64,000 nucleotides of DNA from Perkinsela sp. pyNocScin1 (lineage: Eukaryota; Euglenozoa; Kinetoplastea; Prokinetoplastida; Perkinselidae): NCBI GenBank assembly GCA_964019655.1, contig CAXHTR010000008.1, positions 1,352,214 through 1,416,213 on the forward strand, read 5' to 3'. The notes under the pieces were generated by a model. That model had not been told where the DNA came from, did not search any database, and worked only from the letters and a program-made list of their open reading frames with translations. This document shows, piece after piece, positions 37,702 through 46,193 of the stretch (position 1 is the first letter of the stretch; every line of letters begins with the position of its first letter). A program made the position numbers and the translations under genes.

Positions 37702-38047
37702 TGATTATAATTCAAACAGAACGTGGTTAATGCGAATAAATTAAGATACCACCACAAAATTGTTTTTGGCTATAACCAAGATCTGGAGTTCTCGCTGGAC
37801 TTGAAGTAAAAATTAAGAATGAGATGACCAACCGATTTAGCTAGTGATATGAACCTTTAGCCAAAACTAACTTTGATTCACTTCACACGCAGTGTAATAT
37901 TTGCGGAGAGAATGTGGTAAGTGATAAGTAGGTATGAATGAAAAATCACCCTTGCGTGTGTCAGACATATCCATCCTAGTATAAATTCTGGATTGAATTA
38001 TTTCATCCTCGCTGGATTTTATAAACGCTTTCCTCTGTCTCGTACTA
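37702..38047. promoter_or_regulatory. Divergent strand-switch region, likely Pol II start zone
   Basis: Only 346 bp separate the divergent first genes of the two clusters. In kinetoplastids such divergent switches are where RNA polymerase II begins in both directions, marked by variant histones rather than by a TATA promoter (established). The sequence is AT-rich with scattered T- and GT-rich tracts and no clear motif, palindrome or tRNA gene. Start sites and use are inferred from gene orientation alone. Confidence 0.7.
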
Positions 38048-39037
38048 ATGCCGAATAATATCGTAGAGAAAAAATCTCCTCAAAACACTGCTCTAATACG
38101 TGATGTTATTAAGAGCTTTCCTGCTGAGCACCGAGATGCTCAAATCATCGCTCGTCAAGCGCTTTTCAAAAGTTCCAAAGCCGATAGCGCGTCTGCTGAT
38201 ATGAGAAAATCTTTCTTAGAAGACGCCAATCTCGGCCTGCTAGAAAATAATGACGCTTTTATTTTTTATCCAGTGCTAACAACAGATGAATGCTCTACAA
38301 TTATCCAGAGCGCGGAAGAAATTGGTCTCTCGCACTGGGATGAGACGCGAGAGAAGTCACTAAGCATTCGCGACTGCAAAACAATCGAATGTGAACTCCC
38401 TGAAATAGCAGATTTTATTTGGAATCGTGTTAGAGGTGCTTTTGAAGGCTATCTTTTCGATACAGAGAAATTAGAGCATGAGCTTCATCATTCTATGAGT
38501 GGAAAGTGGCGAGCAGTCGGACTTAATCCACATTTGCTGATATCTAGGTATGATCCTGGTGGTCATTTCTCCCCACATATAGACGGAAGCTGCGTAGTAG
38601 ATATCAATAAGCGAAGTTTTTATTCTGTCATCATATATCTGAATACCGTCGAAAAGGGGGGAGGGACATCCTTTTTCAGCAGAGATTTAACTCAATGCCA
38701 AATAAACCAGAAGCGTAGGACTGGTGAGTTTCAAAATACTGATGGGGTAATATACACGCAAGAAGCAGTTGGTGGCGCGATGTTAATTTTTGATCATAAT
38801 CTATTGCATGAGGGAGTTAAGGTAGAACAGGGGTCGACAAAATACATTATCCGTACTGATGTCATGTTTGAGAGATGCCCTCGGATTTTTGAGAGCGAAG
38901 CTGATCAAAAAGCCCTGCAAATGATTGAAAGCGCAAAACACCTCGAATGTGACGGAAAGCCTGAAGAAGCTTTAAAGATTCTAATGAAAGTCAGACACGT
39001 GTCGCGCGAGGTAGCTCGTATGTACAGCTTAGATTAG
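38048..39037 (+). CDS. 2-oxoglutarate/Fe(II)-dependent oxygenase
   Basis: 329 aa, ATG at 38048. Double-stranded beta-helix oxygenase of prolyl-4-hydroxylase type: LLISRYDPGGHFSPHIDG gives the Fe ligands His177 and Asp179, LLHEGV gives the distal His254, and KYIIRTDV supplies the basic residue for 2-oxoglutarate (Arg269). It should hydroxylate a protein or nucleic-acid substrate that I cannot name. N-terminal 70 residues and a C-terminal helical tail (ALQMIESAKHLECDGKPEEA) are extra; the tail looks TPR-like. AT-rich third positions contrast with genes farther away. First gene of the plus cluster. Confidence 0.85.
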   Translation: MPNNIVEKKSPQNTALIRDVIKSFPAEHRDAQIIARQALFKSSKADSASADMRKSFLEDANLGLLENNDAFIFYPVLTTDECSTIIQSAEEIGLSHWDETREKSLSIRDCKTIECELPEIADFIWNRVRGAFEGYLFDTEKLEHELHHSMSGKWRAVGLNPHLLISRYDPGGHFSPHIDGSCVVDINKRSFYSVIIYLNTVEKGGGTSFFSRDLTQCQINQKRRTGEFQNTDGVIYTQEAVGGAMLIFDHNLLHEGVKVEQGSTKYIIRTDVMFERCPRIFESEADQKALQMIESAKHLECDGKPEEALKILMKVRHVSREVARMYSLD

Positions 39038-39127
39038 TGAAATAAATAAGGATGATTTCTGTAGAAAGTCTTCAATCACATCATTCGCCTTTTTTCGAAT
39101 AAGTAAACAATGAGATAAGTAAAACTG

Positions 39128-39787
39128 ATGTCGAGGCTAGATTTTACTAAAAAATGGCTTGAAACTCGAGAGCTGCCAAAGTCTATTAGATGTGCAGCAT
39201 TCTTTAGAGAAATTTTCGGAGGTTCCTTGAAAACGAAAGATTTTTCTAGAATATCAAGTGTCCCTATTTCTTCCGGTCCCGTTTATTTGAGTGATTCTTC
39301 GGCGTTTCGGGGTGATGTGGAATCTGCTATCTTGCGGCCTCACCTTGAAACAGGCCGTGTGCTCATACCAGCTTCTGTTCTATTAGATGTGCATCGTTTA
39401 TCAGAATCAGACCAATTTTTGCGCGCAAATTGTCTCCGTTATTTACACAAAAGCACGAAGTGGCACTTTGTTGATTTTGATTTTGAGAGCACTGCGTTTC
39501 GTTCCCTCGATACGAGCAAGACTGAATATATCAATGCAGAAACAAGGGATATAGTACTGTGCTGTGGCTTGAGACTTAAAGAGCTTTGTAAGAATACTAG
39601 TATTTTCACTATCACAACTGATAGAGAGCTTCAAAGGATCGCTTCTCGTCGGGGAATTATCGCACGAGCGCCACGAAATGGCTCTTCGCCTCTGCAGCAC
39701 GATGAAAGGTCAATTTGTGGAAAAACTGCACAATTCCTTCTCAACCGCGAGGAAAGTTTTATGAACCCAAGGTCGAGAATAAAGTAG
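39128..39787 (+). CDS. PIN-domain protein, probable RNase
   Basis: 219 aa, ATG at 39128. A PIN-like core is visible at about residues 55-190: strand VYLSDSSAF with the first acidic residue, a helix and strand VLIPASVLLDVHRLSE, NAETRDIVLCCGLRLKELC, and IFTITTDRELQRIASRRGI with the T-x-D motif. The order resembles PIN nucleases such as Swt1. PIN proteins cut single-stranded RNA with a metal-binding acidic cluster; D, E/D and D positions look occupied. Flanking segments are short and basic. AT-rich codons like its neighbour. The family call is moderate, the substrate unknown. Confidence 0.65.
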   Translation: MSRLDFTKKWLETRELPKSIRCAAFFREIFGGSLKTKDFSRISSVPISSGPVYLSDSSAFRGDVESAILRPHLETGRVLIPASVLLDVHRLSESDQFLRANCLRYLHKSTKWHFVDFDFESTAFRSLDTSKTEYINAETRDIVLCCGLRLKELCKNTSIFTITTDRELQRIASRRGIIARAPRNGSSPLQHDERSICGKTAQFLLNREESFMNPRSRIK

Positions 39788-39865
39788 ATAGAGCGCTTAG
39801 AAAATGCACCTTCTTCCGTGACTCTAGAAATTTGCTCGGCATTCAATCTAAATTGTAAATATGGA

Positions 39866-40426
39866 ATGAAGAAGGCCTTTTATATACAGCTGTGCAACGC
39901 CCTCAGTATGCATCCGAATGCGTGTATCCATGGGACAAAGCTTTCTCGTGCGAAGCCATCTGCAGTCAGAGCAGACTTTCTCGTCAAAATCCTCCAGCCA
40001 TTCCTGAGTACTATCATCACAGACGTCGAAATGCAAAACAGCCTGCCACACTGGGGATTCTGCTTCAGCGAGTCTCAATTTCTCTCGTACGCGAGCCTCG
40101 GGCACAGTGCCGTAGCCCTCCTTTTGACCAATCACCGCTACTCCAAGCTACTGCCTTTCGCTGATATACCCGATGGAGATACAATTGAGCAGGTATTCAG
40201 TGATGCGCAATGGGTGCGTATTCTCGAAAAGTTCACTTCTATGGACTACCACCTACTCGCAGAAACGCTGCGAGAATGTGCAGTCACGGCGAACTTTGAT
40301 ACGAAAAAACACCTCATCCGCTTTGCACTTCTCGGCGGATTACAGCAAATGCGTGGGATGCCCCTTGTTCTTGAATTTCTATCAAAGCATACAGTGAATG
40401 CTACCCAGCGTGTAAGACTTCAATAA
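39866..40426 (+). CDS. Unknown protein, 186 aa
   Basis: The open frame begins at a GTG; the first in-frame ATG is at 39866 (MKKAFYIQLCNALSM). A short out-of-frame ATG (ATGGAATGA) lies five bases upstream. The protein is helical and Leu-rich (LVKILQPFLSTIITDVE, LIRFALLGGLQQMRGM) with no recognised motif. Codon use is intermediate between the AT-rich genes before it and the GC-rich RAD9 after it. Confidence 0.55.
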   Translation: MKKAFYIQLCNALSMHPNACIHGTKLSRAKPSAVRADFLVKILQPFLSTIITDVEMQNSLPHWGFCFSESQFLSYASLGHSAVALLLTNHRYSKLLPFADIPDGDTIEQVFSDAQWVRILEKFTSMDYHLLAETLRECAVTANFDTKKHLIRFALLGGLQQMRGMPLVLEFLSKHTVNATQRVRLQ

Positions 40427-40510
40427 TTTGCTGAATTCGCATGGAATACGACGACGTGTGCCAAGTGGGTGCTGTCTATGAAAAACCATCCGTACTCATC
40501 TCACTTGCAT

Positions 40511-40544
40511 TCTTTTAGCCTTTTCTACTTGTCTTTTTTACAAG
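40511..40544 (+). promoter_or_regulatory. Predicted SL trans-splice acceptor of RAD9
   Basis: A tract of about 30 bases, mostly C and T with CTTGTCTTTTTTACAAG at its end, gives an AG at 40544 and a four-base leader before the ATG at 40549. Pattern as for kinetoplastid acceptors; use is inferred. Confidence 0.7.
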
Positions 40545-40548
40545 CGAA

Positions 40549-41997
40549 ATGTTTGCACAGCTTACCCTGAATAGTAGCGCCACTCTCGTTTTCTGGAAAA
40601 TTCTAACGAGCGCTTCAAAATTTTCCGAAGAGGTTACGCTCGAGTTTTCTGCCAGAGCCATACTACTGCGGTTTACATCGCTCAGCCGAACGACATACCT
40701 TTCAGTCGAGTTCCCTGTCTCGAGTAGCAATATATTCACAAAATGCTACAAATACAGCGACGAGCCAAATGAGTCCCACTGGGCTCCGACTGAGTATAAT
40801 GCCACGAATGGTGTCCACATCAATTGCAAACCACTTGCCCACGCTATAAAGCCCAATAATAAATACGTGATTCTTCAGTGCACCCTCGAGTACGACTCGA
40901 AAACGAGCTGCCTATACGTCCGCAATCGCTACACGAAAGGGCTGACGAAGACCTTCGAGCTCCACATCGCAGAGCTTCCGCTCGAAAACCCGAGCGATGA
41001 GCAGTGCAGCGACTGCACGTTCGAGTGCGACGCCAAGCACCTGAGCCGCATGCTCGAGCTCTTGCCGTCGAATATGCGCCGCTTCACGATCACGCCAAAG
41101 ACGAACACTGTCGACTTCCGCGGCGAGCTGATGGACTCAAGTGACGTCCGCTCGATGGACAGCGACGCCTCCATCTCCACAGAGAACTTTCTCAGGTACT
41201 ACCGCTCGCCCAAGGCCGCTGCTTTCAGCAAGACGCTTGAGCCCAAGGGCTTCAAGGTGTTCACTGAGCTCGCAGCGTACCTCAACCTCCAAATGCGCGT
41301 CAGCGCTGGCCCCGGGATGACGCCAGTCATGCTCCACACGCAGGCGTCCCTCATCGGCATGTTCTCTATGCGAATGCTCATTGCATCCTACGACCTTCTT
41401 GGCCTGCAGGCCGCACAAACGCCGGAGGACGTCCGGACTTCACAGGCTGAGAGCAGTGTTGGAGTGAACGCCACAGAGCCAATGCGCTATGGCCGTGCAG
41501 CGGACCCATCGGCATCGCGCTCATCTTCACTCGATAGCCGCGGTGAGTCCGCGTTTATCGAGACACCGGTGTCCAGCCAGCGGAGCACGCATGCCATGGC
41601 CTCCCAGCGCTCCATCGCAGCAGAGCCCCCGGCCAAGCGGCCGGCTGTGACTCCACTCTCGTTCTCCCAGGTGCTCTCGCAGAAAACGCCGGCCCCAATC
41701 ATCAGCGCCTCGCAGCCGAACGCCTCCTTGCACACTGTGCAGAACTCTATGCCCCAGTTCGAGTCCCAGGCGCTCGTCTCGCAGTCTCTCCTGCACAGCC
41801 CGCTGCCAAACTCGCTCGACGAGCAGTCCGCCATCGGCTCCGACGCCTCAGACAACGACGAAGCGCTGCAGCGGCGGTACGCCGAGGGCGAATTCCCGCT
41901 GCAGATGGACCCGAAGAACTTTCAGAGCGCGCGGAAGGAGAACCTGCACCTTTCGCTTTCGTCCTACTACGGTGACTCGGACGCTGTGTACGAGTAA
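40549..41997 (+). CDS. RAD9: Checkpoint clamp subunit RAD9
   Basis: 482 aa, ATG at 40549. The first 280 residues have the two-lobe PCNA-like clamp fold of Rad9: LTLNSSATLVFWKILTSAS, ILLRFTSLSRTTYLSVEFP, CTFECDAKHLSRMLELLPS, and a last stretch FKVFTELAAYLNLQMRVSA followed by GPGMTPVMLHTQ, which mirrors the Rad9 GxGxPxxL region. After this comes a 190-residue Ser-, Gln- and Pro-rich tail with SQ/TQ pairs (possible ATR-type sites), as in other Rad9 proteins. With Hus1 and Rad1 it forms the 9-1-1 clamp loaded at DNA damage. GC-rich codons resume within this gene. Confidence 0.85.
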   Translation: MFAQLTLNSSATLVFWKILTSASKFSEEVTLEFSARAILLRFTSLSRTTYLSVEFPVSSSNIFTKCYKYSDEPNESHWAPTEYNATNGVHINCKPLAHAIKPNNKYVILQCTLEYDSKTSCLYVRNRYTKGLTKTFELHIAELPLENPSDEQCSDCTFECDAKHLSRMLELLPSNMRRFTITPKTNTVDFRGELMDSSDVRSMDSDASISTENFLRYYRSPKAAAFSKTLEPKGFKVFTELAAYLNLQMRVSAGPGMTPVMLHTQASLIGMFSMRMLIASYDLLGLQAAQTPEDVRTSQAESSVGVNATEPMRYGRAADPSASRSSSLDSRGESAFIETPVSSQRSTHAMASQRSIAAEPPAKRPAVTPLSFSQVLSQKTPAPIISASQPNASLHTVQNSMPQFESQALVSQSLLHSPLPNSLDEQSAIGSDASDNDEALQRRYAEGEFPLQMDPKNFQSARKENLHLSLSSYYGDSDAVYE

Positions 41998-42117
41998 GGA
42001 AATGTGCTCTCTCGCCTTTATACCCCAGCATATAAAAGCCTAAGTGTCAGTCTCTATTTATATTTTCCTGAATCTGAAAAATTTTCTCTACTGAACAATG
42101 TCCTAACCGCTTTCACT

Positions 42118-42786
42118 ATGCCGCTGTGGGACACCGAGTTCATGTACTCCGGGGGCTTTCTGTTTTGCAGCGGCGCAGCTGTCCGAGCGCTTCTCCTCGT
42201 CCCGGGCGCATATCTCGACATTTCGCTCCACCGCATCACCGCCGTTGCCAAGGAAGCGATGCCAGCGCTCGCCAGTCTTCGCACGGTCGCAGAGTCGGCC
42301 TACTCGACGAAAATCGAAAAGGCCCTGGCGTACGACGCCTACCGGAAGACGCTGCGAGAGCTCCGCGCTAAGCACGCGCTGTCCTACTCGCGGACGCTGC
42401 TGAGCATGACTGCGCTGCCGCTTGCGCTTTATTCGATGTATTACGTCCGAAGCGCTTTGAAAGAGAACAGTGCGAATACCGAGAAGCCCTTTGCCTGGGT
42501 CCCGTCGCTCGCCGAGGCTGACCCATACTGCGCCTTCCCGCTCATTGCCGAGGGGCTTTTCGCGCTGCAGGCGAACCTTTCCTTTACGATGCTCTGCCGG
42601 CGAGAGCCCCTGCAGTTTTCTCAGTATCTGGTGCGGTTCCGTCTCGCAAGCTGTGTGCTCACTCTGGCCGCTTTTCCGCTCATCTGCAATGCGCCGGCCG
42701 GTGTCTTTGTCTACTGCATCGGCATGGGCACCGTCGGGCTCATGCAGCCACTCGCTGTGCGCCGATGGCTACAACAGCGCTTGTAA
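42118..42786 (+). CDS. OXA1/YidC-family mitochondrial insertase
   Basis: 222 aa from ATG at 42118 (MPLWDTEFMYSGGFLFCSGA); upstream frame continues only to a GTG. Family signs: first span with AAVRALLLVPGAYLDISLHR followed by a charged helical hairpin (LASLRTVAESAYSTKIEKAL, LRELRAKHALSYSRTLLSM), then WVPSLAEADPYCAFPLIAE (compare WFxDLxxxDPYYxLPI) and a last span PAGVFVYCIGMGTVGLMQ (compare PAGLxLYWxxNNxxxxxQ). OXA1/COX18 proteins insert subunits into the mitochondrial inner membrane. It is shorter than fungal OXA1 and lacks both a visible presequence and the long C-terminal ribosome-binding tail, so a COX18-like role is possible. Confidence 0.75.
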   Translation: MPLWDTEFMYSGGFLFCSGAAVRALLLVPGAYLDISLHRITAVAKEAMPALASLRTVAESAYSTKIEKALAYDAYRKTLRELRAKHALSYSRTLLSMTALPLALYSMYYVRSALKENSANTEKPFAWVPSLAEADPYCAFPLIAEGLFALQANLSFTMLCRREPLQFSQYLVRFRLASCVLTLAAFPLICNAPAGVFVYCIGMGTVGLMQPLAVRRWLQQRL

Positions 42787-42862
42787 ATGCGCTCAAATTT
42801 AGAATTTTCCATTTCAATTCGCTACTTTTCCTTTTCTATTTCACTTCTCGACTAAGAATACA

Positions 42863-43018
42863 ATGGGAGCCGTCCGCAACCTGTCGCTCAAGCTCAAGCA
42901 CGCGAAGAAGATCCGCCAGAACCGCCCAGTACCGTACTGGGTCCGCCTCCGCAACGTCCACGCCGTTCGATACAACTCCAAGCGACGACACTGGCGCCGC
43001 GGCAAGCTCGGCTGGTAA
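42863..43018 (+). CDS. RPL39: 60S ribosomal protein eL39
   Basis: 51 aa, ATG at 42863. Very basic: [20 protein letters not shown] and [17 protein letters not shown] match eL39 almost throughout (family form QNRPIPxWIRxx ... [17 protein letters not shown]). The protein lines the ribosome exit tunnel. Full length. A pyrimidine tract ending CGACTAAG at 42857 leaves a short leader before the ATG. Confidence 0.96.
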   Translation: MGAVRNLSLKLKHAKKIRQNRPVPYWVRLRNVHAVRYNSKRRHWRRGKLGW

Positions 43019-43135
43019 ACGGGCCGAGAAGCCATTCGATGATACATGAATAACGTTAGAATCAAGTCGAGGGGGTTAACAACTCGCTATGTGCATGATA
43101 CCATCTTCCTTGTAGTTTTATTTTCACTCATAGCA

Positions 43136-43624
43136 ATGTCTGGCGTCTTTCGATCTGGCGAGCTACACGCGGCCCCTGCGCCCGACCTCAAGTTCGAGCC
43201 GACGGTGTACGCCCTCTTCGGGGTCATAGGGGTGGCCGCCCTCACCCAACAATTCCCGCAGTTCTTTTTTAAAAAGGGCATGTACAAGGCCGGGGTCCTC
43301 CGCAGCCCGAGCCACCGCGCGCTGCTCCTGGGGCTGTTCCCCCCGATAACCGGCTTCCTGTTTGCGATCGATCAGATCAGCTACAACGAGGTCATCCGCG
43401 GGCACATGCTCGGCTTCGCCAGCGCGTTCTGGATGGGGTCCTGGGGCCTCATGGGGTGCACGCAGACGCCCGCCACGGCGCCCATCGGACTTATTTACAT
43501 GGCCACTGCGCATCTCTACTACAAAGAGCGCATCATGCTGTTTACAGATGAAGCGCCGCTGTGGAACTGGTCGGACTATGACGCGATCAAGGAGTACTAC
43601 GAGAAGAAAAACAAAAAGGAGTGA
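43136..43624 (+). CDS. Membrane protein, unknown, 162 aa
   Basis: I place the start at the ATG at 43136 (MSGVFRSGELHAAPAPDLKF), since TTTTATTTTCACTCATAG ends two bases before it, a typical acceptor. An upstream ATG at 43046 is in frame but lies before the tract. Hydrophobic segments: YALFGVIGVAALTQQFP, LLLGLFPPITGFLFAI, MLGFASAFWMGSWGLMG and IGLIYMATAHLYY. A basic, charged C-terminus (AIKEYYEKKNKKE) follows. Small size, four spans and Trp/Gly-rich segments suggest a subunit of a mitochondrial membrane complex, but no family is recognised. Confidence 0.6.
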   Translation: MSGVFRSGELHAAPAPDLKFEPTVYALFGVIGVAALTQQFPQFFFKKGMYKAGVLRSPSHRALLLGLFPPITGFLFAIDQISYNEVIRGHMLGFASAFWMGSWGLMGCTQTPATAPIGLIYMATAHLYYKERIMLFTDEAPLWNWSDYDAIKEYYEKKNKKE

Positions 43625-44093
43625 GTTTTTTTCGTCTGTGCGTGGGATAGTACGCATTATGATGGTTTGGGACAAGGGGAAATTAAAAGAGATAGGCTGG
43701 TCAACCTCATAATACATAGCTTGATGGCAAAGTGTTCAAATTGGGTAACCTGTCAAGCTTCAGAATAATGTTGACCGAATCCGAAGCGATAGTCTTCTTT
43801 CATCTGAAATAGCTGCATAAACGTTCGAGTTAAGAAGTCGTACCTAGTCATGGCTCCCAGGCCATCTTAAGCTTCTCGAACGTCAACTTGTGAATAGATC
43901 TCCACCACCTTCGAAATCAGAATGCTTTAACCTCGAGTATGAAGAATTGTGTAACTCCCATCCTGCCAGACATAATTCATACGAATTAAATCTAGCCATG
44001 GACGTGCACATTGTTTGTATTAACACACTCAATCTCTTCCACTTACCATTTCACAATATTCACTCTTTTTCATTCCTTTTCCACATCACCCCC
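43625..44093. other. Intergenic, no supported gene
   Basis: About 470 bp. The downstream ORF is open back to 43890, but that part has no coding character. A strong pyrimidine tract (TCTTTTTCATTCCTTTTCC) ends just before the ATG at 44094. No repeat or RNA gene is visible. Confidence 0.5.
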
Positions 44094-45569
44094 ATGCACT
44101 CGCTGCGCAGGCTACTTCCACGACTCACGAGCGGCATCACCTTCACGCGCCGGCCGTCCCCCACGCTTCTCCGCGCACAGCGCCGCACCCTCGTGGAGCA
44201 CGACGACGTCGTGACGTCCCTGCCTGGCGTGCGCCTCCCCGGCACGACCCCCGAGCCCGTGACAGAGCTCTCGCAGATTTGCAATCACCTGTCCGAGGTG
44301 ACGATGCGCTACGACGAGCTCAAAAAGCAGATCGAGGCGATGGACACGAGCCCCTTCCAGATCGTCCGGGTCAAGGGCAAGCTCATCAAGCGCCGCCGGC
44401 GCAAGCCCGAGGCCGCGCCCGACAGCGAAGCGATCCCCATGTTCTCCGCCGACGAGCTCCAGGGGTTTGTCACCGAGCTCCGCCGCGAGAGCACGAAGCA
44501 GATGGAGCACGTGCACCGGCTCATGCTCCAGCACGGCTTCCCCGAGACGACGTCGGTCGGCGAGCTCCGCCGCCTCCTGTACTACTGCGTCACCCTCAAG
44601 GGCTACCAGTGGCTCGAGTCCGTGCTCTACCTCGAGCTCATGAAGGCGCTCAGCCGCGAGTTCCACCGGCGCATGGGCTACGGCCTCCTCGCGCAGGACG
44701 ACGTCGTCTACATCGCGACGTTCGTCTGCGTCGGGAATTACTATTATAAGGCGTTGTGGGAGTCCCTCGAGTACGCCCTCGACCGCGGCACGTACACGCA
44801 GCTCGAGCTCGGCCTCGTCAAGAGCATGACGACGCGGCTCTACCAGACGCAAAAGTTCGCACAGGCCGAGACCAAGGACCTGCGCCGCCTTCTTCTGAAA
44901 AGTATGGCGCGCCGCGTCGGCGAGCTCGTGAACGAGTTCGAGCTCCCGCAGCTCATGCGCATCGTCCAGTGCTACACGATCCACGACGTCTTCCCGAAGC
45001 CTATCTTCGACCTCGCGACGCGCGCGATGATGAACGTCCACGACTACAACCCAAAGGAGAGCGCGGCGCTGTGCAACATTTTCCTGAAATGGCGCATCCT
45101 CACGCCCGAGGTCTGCGAGCGCCTTCTTGAAAAAATAGCGGCAGCTGAGAAGCTCGACGTCGCGATGGTTGTCTCCGCGCTCAGCGCGGCGAGGGCGACG
45201 TACCGGCGGCTGTGCACAGCGACTGCCCAGAACGATTTGGAAAAACAGAAAATCCGCCAGCAGGCGGAGCGCATCGCGAACCGCATGAACGAGCTCATCT
45301 TCAAGGACCACAAGTCCGTGCTCACGATCCTCAACTGCATCATCCAGCTGCGGCTGTACCTCCCGCAGAATATCATACAGTCGATCTTCGCGGCGACAGG
45401 GCAGCTCATCGCGGCGCCGGACATCGCGAAGCGCATGACGCTCGACAGCGCGCGGCAGCTCCTCGGCCTGCTCGAGTACTTTGGCGTCGAGCACAGCCGC
45501 GTCCTCGCCGTCAAGCTCCGGCGGATGTTCCAGGACGGCGTCCTCGAGGAGGAGCGGTACATCCTGTAA
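44094..45569 (+). CDS. Mitochondrial helical-repeat protein
   Basis: 491 aa, ATG at 44094. A convincing presequence (MHSLRRLLPRLTSGITFTRR, arginine-rich, no acids). The rest is almost entirely helical with repeated short helix pairs, for example LRRLLYYCVTLKGYQWLES, MARRVGELVNEFELPQLMR and ILNCIIQLRLYLPQNIIQS. This is the style of the kinetoplastid mitochondrial RNA-binding (MRB1/RESC) and heptatricopeptide-like proteins that act in RNA editing and translation. No catalytic motif. Strongly GC-biased codons create long antisense ORFs, which I regard as artefacts. Confidence 0.7.
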   Translation: MHSLRRLLPRLTSGITFTRRPSPTLLRAQRRTLVEHDDVVTSLPGVRLPGTTPEPVTELSQICNHLSEVTMRYDELKKQIEAMDTSPFQIVRVKGKLIKRRRRKPEAAPDSEAIPMFSADELQGFVTELRRESTKQMEHVHRLMLQHGFPETTSVGELRRLLYYCVTLKGYQWLESVLYLELMKALSREFHRRMGYGLLAQDDVVYIATFVCVGNYYYKALWESLEYALDRGTYTQLELGLVKSMTTRLYQTQKFAQAETKDLRRLLLKSMARRVGELVNEFELPQLMRIVQCYTIHDVFPKPIFDLATRAMMNVHDYNPKESAALCNIFLKWRILTPEVCERLLEKIAAAEKLDVAMVVSALSAARATYRRLCTATAQNDLEKQKIRQQAERIANRMNELIFKDHKSVLTILNCIIQLRLYLPQNIIQSIFAATGQLIAAPDIAKRMTLDSARQLLGLLEYFGVEHSRVLAVKLRRMFQDGVLEEERYIL

Positions 45570-46165
45570 TACTGTAAATACCCTGAATGCTTGCACAGGC
45601 GCGGGTAGATGCCCGCAGTGTTCTGTTTGGAAGAGAGATGCGGATGGGAATGTTTGATAAAGAGCGGTGCGTATTTCTGTGGCTTTTAGTTTCGTTTTGG
45701 TAGTAAAATGATTTGGAAGATGAGACCGTAGGAGGGGGCAAGCATACAGAAAGGAGTACGTAGCCTCATTCAGCTAGGCGTCCGAGACGAGATATAGCAG
45801 CAATTATTCATAATTCGGGGGAGATTGAAAGAGCTGTGAATCCGATCCGCTTTTGATCTTTGAATCAAAAGCTTGTTACTTTTATTGTACTGCATAAAGC
45901 AGATCTTTCTGAAGTCACTGAACCCCTTACTTTGAAGAAAGCTAACGAAAGGCAACATCCCTCGTGAGAGCCCTTACTGAATATTTTTATTTGTATGCAT
46001 CCAAGCACGCACACCCAGTTTTGAAAAGATCTCGATTTCAGAGGGGCCAAGACCCCCTGTTTGGTAAATCATCACACTAGACTACCTCTCATAGTAAATT
46101 TCGTTCTGCTCCGCTTTTCTTCTGACCACCCCTACCCTTTCCCCACATCTTTATCTGTTCTTCCT
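45570..46165. other. Intergenic, no supported gene
   Basis: About 600 bp of lower-GC sequence between two plus-strand genes. Only short, mostly minus-strand ORFs without motifs. No repeat shared with the rest of the window was seen. Confidence 0.5.
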
Positions 46166-46187
46166 TTTCTCCCTATCTATCTTACAG
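46166..46187 (+). promoter_or_regulatory. Predicted SL trans-splice acceptor of the exonuclease-fold gene
   Basis: TTTTCTCCCTATCTATCTTACAG-type tract with AG at 46187, six bases before the ATG at 46194. A textbook pyrimidine tract; use is inferred. Confidence 0.7.
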
Positions 46188-46193
46188 ACTTCC

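Noticed and set aside
43890-44093. N-terminal extension of the mitochondrial helical protein
   Set aside because: The region is AT-rich and contains the pyrimidine tract; the presequence begins at the ATG at 44094.
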